Source: Bacteroidales bacterium
Lineage (GTDB): Bacteria; Bacteroidota; Bacteroidia; Bacteroidales; FEN-979
Assembly (NCBI GenBank): GCA_016926765.1
Contig: JAFGNY010000162.1
Span: forward strand, 1 to 14,931
Direction of reading: 5' to 3'
Length of the DNA: 14,931 bases
Shown: piece by piece, positions 6,905-13,479 of the stretch
Numbering within the stretch: position 1 is the first letter of the stretch
Layout: every line of letters begins with the position of its first letter
Program-made: the position numbers and the translations under genes
Notes under the pieces: model-generated
The model's database searches: none
What the model was told of the DNA's origin: nothing
What the model saw: only the letters and a program-made list of their open reading frames with translations

Positions 6905-8477
6905 CGAAAGCCTTCAGCCCGGCATCAATCCGGCAAAGAAAATCCTCCTTCCCTATTACCGCCGCAATCTCCGTAATACCCGGTCCTTGGTTGGAGCCAA
7001 CAACAAGCAACCGCAACGGCATCATTAACTGGCCCATCTTCAGCTTTTTTAGCGAAGTAAAATCCTGGACCAGCCGATGGAGTGTTTCAGGAGTCCATTC
7101 AGTTAGCTGTTCGGCTTTCGTTTTGAATTCTGTGATGATCTGTGCGGAATCAGTTTTCCAAACCTTCTCCTTTACCTGTGGATCATAGGTTACAGGGGAA
7201 GAATAGAACAAACGTGCATTTTCCTGAAGATCGGGGATCAGGGTAATCCGGTCCTTGATCAGTGACACAACCTGCAGGGCATAATTCATATCGGTGATGG
7301 AGTGACAGGATGATGAAGCGATGGAGTCAGAACCATCGGCCGCTGATTTTTTCCTGTCCAATGACCACTGAACAAGCATCTTCGCCAATGCCTCATCGGG
7401 AAGCCTGGTGATATACTGATGGTTAAACCACCTTGCCTTTTCGGGATCAAATTTTGAACCACCTTTATGAATACGCTCCAGAGAAAAAAGATTGATCAGC
7501 TCTTCAAGGGTAAAAAGTTCCTGTTCGATGCCGGGATTCCATCCAAGGAGCGCTAACATATTGATAAATGCCTCCGGGAGATACCCATCTTCACGGTATC
7601 CCCTATAGACATCCTTGGAAACAGGATCTATCCACTGCAGTGGAAATACCGGAAATCCAAGTCGATCCCCGTCCCGTTTACTCAGCTTTCCATGACCATC
7701 GGGTTTAAGAATAAGCGGAAGGTGGGCGAAAAGGGGCATCTCCTTTTCCCAACCGAAAAAGCGGTAAAGCAATTGATGCATGGGAGCTGAAGGAAGCCAC
7801 TCCTCACCCCGGATTACATGGGAAATTTTCATCAGGAAATCGTCCACAACATTCGCGAGGTGGTAGGTTGGAAGCCCATCGGATTTGAATAACACCTTAT
7901 CATCCAGGTTATCCGTATGAAAAACGACCTCCCCGCGAATCAGGTCATGAAAAACCACCTCCTGGTTTTCCGGAATCAGGATCCGTATCACATAGGGCAC
8001 TCCTTCGGCTAATCTCACGCTGACATCTTCGGGTGTTAAGGTGAGGCTATTTTGAAGCAGCCTGCGAGTTTTAGCATTGTATTGAAACTGACCCATCCGC
8101 TTTTTCTGGTATTGGTCACGGAGTGTATCCAGGGCTTCGGGGGTATCAAATGCGTAATAGGCAAATCCGCGGTCCAAAAGAGTCTGAACATGGCGCACAT
8201 AGATCTCAGTACGTTCCGATTGCCTGTAAGGTGCGAAAGCCCCCCCACGGGTTATCCCCTCGTTTGCAACAAGACCACACCAGGCAAGAGATTCGAGAAT
8301 ATATTTTTCTGCACCAGGAACAAAACGGCTTTGATCCGTGTCTTCAATACGAAGAACAAATGTTCCATGATTTTTTTTTGCAAAGAGAAAATTATACAGT
8401 GCCGTTCTGACGCCGCCTAAATGGAGCGGACCTGTGGGACTTGGCGCAAATCTAACTCGGACTTGTTTTTCGTTCAT
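6900..8477 (-). CDS. gltX: Glutamyl-tRNA synthetase
   Basis: GluRS charges tRNA-Glu with glutamate (class Ib). The protein is 525 residues, slightly longer than many bacterial GluRS. RFAPSPTGPLHLGGVRTALYN carries the HIGH-type motif HLGG at residues 19-22. LRIEDTDQSRFVPGAE, GLPTYHLANVVDDFLMKISHVIRGEEW and the KMSKS equivalent KLSKR (264-268, followed by DG) are all present. A low-complexity Ser-rich insertion (SAADGSDSIASSSC) lies in the C-terminal anticodon-binding half. Because glnS is next door, this enzyme is expected to discriminate against tRNA-Gln (inference). The start lies 14 nt after cysC on the same strand, so the two are probably one operon. The stop codon is inside the terminator hairpin. 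Confidence 0.96.
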   Translation of the reverse strand: MNEKQVRVRFAPSPTGPLHLGGVRTALYNFLFAKKNHGTFVLRIEDTDQSRFVPGAEKYILESLAWCGLVANEGITRGGAFAPYRQSERTEIYVRHVQTLLDRGFAYYAFDTPEALDTLRDQYQKKRMGQFQYNAKTRRLLQNSLTLTPEDVSVRLAEGVPYVIRILIPENQEVVFHDLIRGEVVFHTDNLDDKVLFKSDGLPTYHLANVVDDFLMKISHVIRGEEWLPSAPMHQLLYRFFGWEKEMPLFAHLPLILKPDGHGKLSKRDGDRLGFPVFPLQWIDPVSKDVYRGYREDGYLPEAFINMLALLGWNPGIEQELFTLEELINLFSLERIHKGGSKFDPEKARWFNHQYITRLPDEALAKMLVQWSLDRKKSAADGSDSIASSSCHSITDMNYALQVVSLIKDRITLIPDLQENARLFYSSPVTYDPQVKEKVWKTDSAQIITEFKTKAEQLTEWTPETLHRLVQDFTSLKKLKMGQLMMPLRLLVVGSNQGPGITEIAAVIGKEDFLCRIDAGLKAFE

Positions 8478-8491
8478 GAGTCATTCGGTGA

Positions 8492-9091
8492 TTAAATCGT
8501 GGGGTAATACTGAACTTTTGGAAGGATAAAATACATTATCTGAGAAAGTGTTTCGGCCACCGTACAGGTATCTGTATCAAGAATAAGATCGGGATGTTCT
8601 GGTTCCTCGAAAGGGGAATCGATGCCGGTAAACTCTTTGATCAAGCCTTGCCGTGCTTTAAAATAAAACCCTTTGACATCCCGCTTCTCGCACAAAGAAA
8701 GAGGTGCTTTGACAAACACTTCGATAAATTTATCAGATCCGATAATGGTACGGGCCAGTTGCCGAATTGCATTTGTCGGACTGATAAAACAGTTGATGGT
8801 AATAATTCCGGAATGGTTAAATAAGGCGTTGACCTCGGCAATGCGACGGATATTTTCAGTACGGTCTTCTTCACTGTATGCCAAATCTTTGTTGAGGCCA
8901 AGCCGCACATCATCCCCATCAAGAAGCTGAATAAAAAAGTTGCGTCGAAAAAGTTCTTTCTCCAATGCAAGACCAAGGGTAGTTTTTCCCGCACCGGATA
9001 AGCCCGTCATCCAGATGGATTTCGCTGATTGGTTTAAACGGATCTCCTTTTGGCATTGAGAGATTTTGGAAGTTAAATACGAGTCGCCCAT
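8492..9091 (-). CDS. cysC: Adenylylsulfate (APS) kinase
   Basis: This enzyme phosphorylates APS to PAPS with ATP. The 199-residue protein matches the family length. Walker A GLSGAGKTT is at residues 30-38. LDGDDVRLGLNKDLAYSEEDRTENIRRIAEV and the FISP loop (102-105, with the phospho-acceptor-type serine S104) follow. The APS-binding tail reads RDVKGFYFKARQGLIKEFTGIDSPFEEP. The start is ATG 9091 (MGDSYLTSK). An upstream in-frame ATG at 9163 would add 24 non-conserved residues and would place the promoter box at 9112-9119 inside the gene. No cysD, cysN or cysH is visible; gltX follows after 14 nt. Confidence 0.94.
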   Translation of the reverse strand: MGDSYLTSKISQCQKEIRLNQSAKSIWMTGLSGAGKTTLGLALEKELFRRNFFIQLLDGDDVRLGLNKDLAYSEEDRTENIRRIAEVNALFNHSGIITINCFISPTNAIRQLARTIIGSDKFIEVFVKAPLSLCEKRDVKGFYFKARQGLIKEFTGIDSPFEEPEHPDLILDTDTCTVAETLSQIMYFILPKVQYYPTI

Positions 9092-9111
9092 AAAGAGTGG
9101 TTTGAAGGGTA

Positions 9112-9119
9112 CAAAAATA
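9112..9119 (-). promoter_or_regulatory. Putative cysC-gltX -7 promoter box
   Basis: TATTTTTG on the minus strand is a full TAnnTTTG match, 20 nt before the cysC ATG at 9091. It supports that start over the one at 9163. The expected -33 region lies around 9140, across the opposite promoter; no clear TTTG is present there. Confidence 0.45.
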
Positions 9120-9129
9120 GGATAATTCC

Positions 9130-9137
9130 TAACTTTG
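9130..9137 (+). promoter_or_regulatory. Putative promoter box of the DUF4175-ybeY-mnmG operon
   Basis: TAACTTTG at 9130-9137 is a full match to TAnnTTTG, with a TTTG at 9101-9104 at the long spacing of 25 nt. It lies 38 nt before ATG 9176. With the cysC box only 10 bp away on the other strand, the two promoters interlock. Confidence 0.45.
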
Positions 9138-9175
9138 TAACGTTGAAATAATCCAATTTTCAAGACGTTAGTAAG

Positions 9176-12100
9176 ATGAAGGAGAGGAAGAAAATGGAAC
9201 CCGAACAGGTATTGATTGTCAAGCTGGATCAGTTTATCAGGAAATTTTACACAAACCGAATGATCCGTGGCGGGTTATTGATGCTGGGGATCATTGCGGG
9301 TAGTTACCTGTTGTTTGTCGTGCTGGAAACGATGTTTCACTTTAATACAGCAGTTAGAACAATAGTATTCTATCTGTATCTTGGGATTGTTGGGATAACC
9401 ATGTATTTATGGATTGTCAGGCCACTCCTCTCCTACCTGCATCTGGGAAAAAGAATTTCACACGAAGAGGCCGCAATCATCATCGGACAGCATTTTTCCG
9501 AAATAGAGGATAAATTGCTGAATGCACTTCAGTTAATTCTGTTGAAGGATAATTCGGAAGCAGAAGTAGAGCTTCTTGCTGCTTCCATCGACCAGAAGAT
9601 ACAAAACCTCAGAGTTTTCCAGTTTAACCGAAGTATTGATTATAAAGGAAATTTACGATACCTGAAAGTGGCTGTTCCCCCAATCGGTATCATTCTTCTG
9701 GCACTCCTTATAGCTCCGGCATTTATTTCAGAACCTACAAAACGAATTGTAGATTACTCAACGGCATATGAAATTCCTTTTCCCTATACTGTGAAAATAG
9801 ACAATACGGAATTAACCGCATTTCAACAGGAGGATTTTGAACTTAGGGTTACAGTATCGGGAGAAGAGATCCCCGCGGAGCTCTATATCAAAACGGACGG
9901 ATATACCTATCGGATGAATGGATACTCGTCCACGAAATTTAATTTTCTTTTTAAATCCTTACAACGGGAAACTTCCTTCCGCATTTCTGCAAATCGATAT
10001 TTAAGTCAGGAATACCTGATTAAAGTCTTTCCCAGGCCAACGATCCTCTCTTTTAAAGTGATTTTAACCTTTCCTTCCTATACTGGAAAGAAAAGCGAGG
10101 AAATGGAAAACGTTGGAGATCTTGCTGTTTTAAAAGGAACCACGATAGAATGGCAGTGGGAAACAAAGGATGTTGAGCAATTAACATTGAGGTTCATGGA
10201 TAGGGCAATTACACTAACGGAGAGTCAAAAGGATTTGTATATTTATCAGGAACGATGTATGTGTTCCGGGACTTACTGCGTCAAACCTGAGAATGCATTT
10301 CGCACAGGCTACGATTCTCTGGATTATAAAATCACGTGCCTGGAAGATGGGTATCCATTTATAGTGACCGAAATAACTACTGAAAAGGATATTGAATCTG
10401 GTTATTTTTTCAGTGGTACCATTAAGGATGATTATGGCTTCAGCAGGCTTGAATTTCATTATCAGGTTCAGTACGGCAGCGATAGGTCGAAAAAAGAGGA
10501 CAATGTTGTAAGACTACCTGTAGATCAGGAGAATACGGAAGCATTGTTTTATTATTCTTTCGATGTAAATGATTATATAAAAACCCCGGGTGGAAAAATG
10601 AGTTATTATTTTGAGATATGGGATAATGATGGGATCAACGGGCCAAAAGCTACGAGATCAGAAATCCGGGAAATAGAGACATTAACAGTCGAGAAAATCG
10701 CTGAAAATACAACGGAGAGGGAGAGGCTGATCCGGGAAAATATGGAATCAGCTAGGGATGAAACCAGGAGGTTGGAAAAAACAATTGATCAGATGAACCG
10801 TAAGCTAATGGAAAAGCAGACACTGGATTGGCAGGAAAAAAGGAAGATAGAGGAGATGATACAGAAGAATGAGGAGATGCTGGAGACTATTGAAAAGGTG
10901 AAGGAAGAAAACAAAAATAATATCAGGCAGGAGGAACAATTTTTAAAAACAACACAAGCTGTGATTGAAAAGCAGAAGCGCCTTAGCGAATTGATGGAGG
11001 AGCTGATGACCGATGAGATGAAGAAAACACTGGAAGAGTTAAAGAAGTTGTTAGACCAGGTGGATAAGACAAAACTTAAAGAAATGATGGATGAGTTGAA
11101 ATTGACATCCCATGAAATGGAACAGCAATTGGACCGTACTCTTGAGTTGTTCAAACAAATTGAGTTTGAAAGAAAACTGGAGGAAACCATTGAAGCAATC
11201 AGAAAAATAGCGGAGGAGCAAGAAAAACTCGTGGAAAAAACCAGGCAGGAAGAACAACCATCAGAGGAAAGCAAGAGAGAGCAGAAAGAGCTGAACAAGA
11301 AATTTGATTCTGTCCACAATGAATTAGCGGAATTAAGTAAGATGGAAAAGGAACTTGAACAAAAAATTGGAATAGAAAGTACTGAATCACAGCAGGATAG
11401 TATTAAAAACACCTTAAGCGAAGCGGCAGAAAACCTGAAGAATGAGGAAATGCAAAAAGCAATTAAAAACCAGAAAAATGCAGCAGATCAATTGAAGCAA
11501 CTGGCAAGCGACCTGGAGATGATGCAACAGAATTCGGAGATTGAACAATTAGCAGAAGATCTTCATCTGATTCGTCAGATTCTGGAAAACCTGATAACGA
11601 TTTCTTTTACTCAGGAAGAATTAATTGGCAGAACAAGAGCGATCAACAGGAATGATCCGAGATTTCAAGAAATAATTTCGGAGCAAAATCAGTTGAACGA
11701 AAACCTGCAACCTGTGACGGATTCGCTGGTAGCCATTGGGAAAAGACAACTGTTAATCCAGCCCATTATTACCAGGGAACTCAATACGATTCATCGTAAT
11801 ATCAGGGAGACTGTTGACGCATTGACAGAAAAAAACATCCCTGCAGCGCTTACAAAACAACAATATTCAATGACATCCCTAAACAATCTGGCCGTGCTGC
11901 TTAATGAAGCGATGGAACAAATGAACCGGAATATGAATATGAGTATGCAGGGAGGAATGAGTAAACAGTGTCAGAATCCTGCCATGGGAAAAGGAAAGAA
12001 AAACATGAAAAACCTTAGACAAATGCAACAACAACTATCTGAACAGATGGAAAAAATTCGAAAAGGACTGCAGGAGCAAAAGGAGGGAAATAGAAGAAAA

Positions 12101-12565
12101 GGGGAAAAAGGAGAACAGGGAAAAACAGGAGAGGGCGGATTGAATGAAGAGATAGCAAGATTGGCAGCTGAGCAGGAAGCGATCAGGGAGGAGCTGAAAA
12201 GGTATGAACAATTTTTGAAGGAACAAGGAGATTTGGACCAGAGTAATTTACTGAAAGCAATGGAAGAGATGGATGAAAACCAGCGCGATTTGATCAATAA
12301 ACAGATCACCAGGGAGTCCTTGTTAAGACAGCAGCAGATACTGACAAGGCTGCTTGAATCTGAAAAAGCAGAGCAGGTCCGGGAACAGCAGGAGAAAAGG
12401 GAAGCTGAAGAGGCAAAAAATCAAAAATATAGTAACCCGGATCTAAAATTAGAGTATAACAATTACTCTGGAAGAGGAACGGATATGCTAAAATATAAAA
12501 CGCTGCCGGTAAACCTCTATTATAAGAATAGGTCAATGAAATACTTAATACAAATTAATCAGTAG
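9176..12565 (+). CDS. DUF4175-type large membrane protein with long coiled coil
   Basis: The function is unknown. The 1129-residue protein resembles the Bacteroidetes DUF4175 family by its N-terminus (LIVKLDQFIRKFYTNRMIRGG), its architecture and its neighbours. Hydrophobic helices lie at about 31-53, 61-80 and 163-184. The basic N-terminus suggests a cytoplasmic start, which puts everything after 184 outside the membrane. Residues about 190-500 look beta-rich, with four cysteines at 361, 363, 368 and 388. About 505-1081 is a nearly continuous Glu/Lys/Gln-rich coiled coil, interrupted by a Met-rich stretch (about 912-951) and a Gly/Lys-rich basic stretch (EGNRRKGEKGEQGKTGEGG). A short Tyr/Asn-rich tail ends the protein. 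ATG 9194 is an alternative start: AAGGAG lies 9 nt upstream of it, an unusual Shine-Dalgarno for this genome. The next gene begins 1 nt after the stop. Confidence 0.75.
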   Translation: MKERKKMEPEQVLIVKLDQFIRKFYTNRMIRGGLLMLGIIAGSYLLFVVLETMFHFNTAVRTIVFYLYLGIVGITMYLWIVRPLLSYLHLGKRISHEEAAIIIGQHFSEIEDKLLNALQLILLKDNSEAEVELLAASIDQKIQNLRVFQFNRSIDYKGNLRYLKVAVPPIGIILLALLIAPAFISEPTKRIVDYSTAYEIPFPYTVKIDNTELTAFQQEDFELRVTVSGEEIPAELYIKTDGYTYRMNGYSSTKFNFLFKSLQRETSFRISANRYLSQEYLIKVFPRPTILSFKVILTFPSYTGKKSEEMENVGDLAVLKGTTIEWQWETKDVEQLTLRFMDRAITLTESQKDLYIYQERCMCSGTYCVKPENAFRTGYDSLDYKITCLEDGYPFIVTEITTEKDIESGYFFSGTIKDDYGFSRLEFHYQVQYGSDRSKKEDNVVRLPVDQENTEALFYYSFDVNDYIKTPGGKMSYYFEIWDNDGINGPKATRSEIREIETLTVEKIAENTTERERLIRENMESARDETRRLEKTIDQMNRKLMEKQTLDWQEKRKIEEMIQKNEEMLETIEKVKEENKNNIRQEEQFLKTTQAVIEKQKRLSELMEELMTDEMKKTLEELKKLLDQVDKTKLKEMMDELKLTSHEMEQQLDRTLELFKQIEFERKLEETIEAIRKIAEEQEKLVEKTRQEEQPSEESKREQKELNKKFDSVHNELAELSKMEKELEQKIGIESTESQQDSIKNTLSEAAENLKNEEMQKAIKNQKNAADQLKQLASDLEMMQQNSEIEQLAEDLHLIRQILENLITISFTQEELIGRTRAINRNDPRFQEIISEQNQLNENLQPVTDSLVAIGKRQLLIQPIITRELNTIHRNIRETVDALTEKNIPAALTKQQYSMTSLNNLAVLLNEAMEQMNRNMNMSMQGGMSKQCQNPAMGKGKKNMKNLRQMQQQLSEQMEKIRKGLQEQKEGNRRKGEKGEQGKTGEGGLNEEIARLAAEQEAIREELKRYEQFLKEQGDLDQSNLLKAMEEMDENQRDLINKQITRESLLRQQQILTRLLESEKAEQVREQQEKREAEEAKNQKYSNPDLKLEYNNYSGRGTDMLKYKTLPVNLYYKNRSMKYLIQINQ

Positions 12566-12566
12566 A

Positions 12567-13034
12567 ATGACAGTAAAAACTGGAATTGTTTCGATTCGGT
12601 CACTGAAAGAGATAAACCGAGTGGAACGTTTTATTGAAGAAATCCTGGATTATCATAATATACCGGGAGAGTATTTCGGGAATATATTGTTGGCTGTGAC
12701 AGAGGCTGCAACCCTTTCTTTGAAGAACGGGGAAGAGGTAACGATTGCCATGTCGAAAAGCCGGAAGGGAATTGCTTTTAGTCTTACAAGGAACCATATA
12801 GCTGATATTGAACTTGATGAACTGGATCGGGCGATCGCACAGCATGCGTTCGCCAGGGAGACGTTTATCATTCGATCACTTGCAGATGAAGCAGAATTTA
12901 TAAAAGAGGGGAATATTATCCTTTTGCAATTTTATATAACGGGAGTAAATCTGGAGCGATCGCTTTTACGTTCGGACAAACTGAAGAGTTACCTTGCACG
13001 CAAGGAAAAGGTTGTAGATCGAAATGAGGGATAA
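12567..13034 (+). CDS. Degenerate GHKL (RsbW-like) ATPase-fold protein
   Basis: The 155-residue protein aligns by eye with the small RsbW/anti-sigma type GHKL ATPases that commonly precede ybeY in Bacteroidetes: an N-terminal helix-strand start (IRSLKEINRVERFIEEIL), YFGNILLAVTEA, and the late IIRSLADEAEFIKEGNIILLQF. Its ATP-site motifs are lost. The N-box reads EAATLSLKNG (46-55), with Leu50 where the Mg-binding Asn is expected. The DxGxG box is replaced by TRNHIADIE, and the glycine-rich lid before RSLADE has become ARETFI. It therefore probably does not bind or hydrolyse ATP, and may act as a protein-binding module (inference). A basic tail (about 126-155) follows. It starts 1 nt after the DUF4175-type gene and overlaps ybeY by 11 nt, so its production is coupled to both. 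Confidence 0.7.
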   Translation: MTVKTGIVSIRSLKEINRVERFIEEILDYHNIPGEYFGNILLAVTEAATLSLKNGEEVTIAMSKSRKGIAFSLTRNHIADIELDELDRAIAQHAFARETFIIRSLADEAEFIKEGNIILLQFYITGVNLERSLLRSDKLKSYLARKEKVVDRNEG

Positions 13035-13458
13035 TACCATTCAGTTTTTTACTGAAGATATCACCTATCAGATAAAGAGGAAAGAGATTCTTCGCAGGGG
13101 GATTATCAAACTGATTACTGAGAAAGGATTTCAGGTAGGTGATATCAATATTATTTTCTGCAGTGACCGGTTTTTAAAAAGAATGAATAAGCGGTATCTT
13201 AATCATGATTATTATACCGACGTGGTAGCGTTCGATCTTTCTGAAAAGACCGAAATAATTTCGGGCGATATTTTTATTTCACTCGACCGAATAAGAGAGA
13301 ATGCAAGAATATACCATGTTTCAGTGATAGAGGAGACGGCCAGGATTATTTGTCATGGAATTCTTCACCTTTCCGGAATGACGGATTCTACCGAAGAGTT
13401 GAAACTTGAAATGAAAGTAGAGGAAGATAAGTTTCTATCAAACCTTTATAGTGTCTGA
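13024..13458 (+). CDS. ybeY: Endoribonuclease YbeY (16S rRNA maturation)
   Basis: YbeY is a zinc-dependent single-strand endonuclease used in 16S rRNA 3'-end maturation and ribosome quality control. The 144-residue protein carries INIIFCSDRFLKRMNKRYLNHDYYTDVVAFDL (family core N-x-x-Y-x-x-x-D-x-x-T-D-V-x-x-F), SGDIFISLDRIRENA, and the metal motif HGILHLSGMTD. The usual third ligand, His in H-x3-H-x5-H, is Asp121 here, with His111 and His115 intact. Asp at this place also occurs in other Bacteroidetes YbeY as I recall them, so the enzyme is probably active. It begins inside the end of the preceding gene (11-nt overlap) and ends 21 nt before the mnmG start. Confidence 0.92.
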   Translation: MRDNTIQFFTEDITYQIKRKEILRRGIIKLITEKGFQVGDINIIFCSDRFLKRMNKRYLNHDYYTDVVAFDLSEKTEIISGDIFISLDRIRENARIYHVSVIEETARIICHGILHLSGMTDSTEELKLEMKVEEDKFLSNLYSV

Positions 13459-13479
13459 TTACCAAGACTTAAAGATAAA

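Noticed and set aside
9092..9163. A longer cysC starting at 9163
   Set aside because: The 24 extra residues are not APS-kinase-like, and the extension would contain the best -7 promoter box.
10333..10338. A second CACGTG core inside the DUF4175-type gene
   Set aside because: The flanks do not match parS (the GTTN and AAAC arms are missing), so it is an ordinary hexamer within codons.
10789..11412. A 207-codon minus-strand open frame rich in Ser, Cys and Phe
   Set aside because: It is the antisense shadow of the Glu/Lys-rich coiled coil; its composition is that expected from reversed GAA/GAG/AAA codons and it resembles no family.
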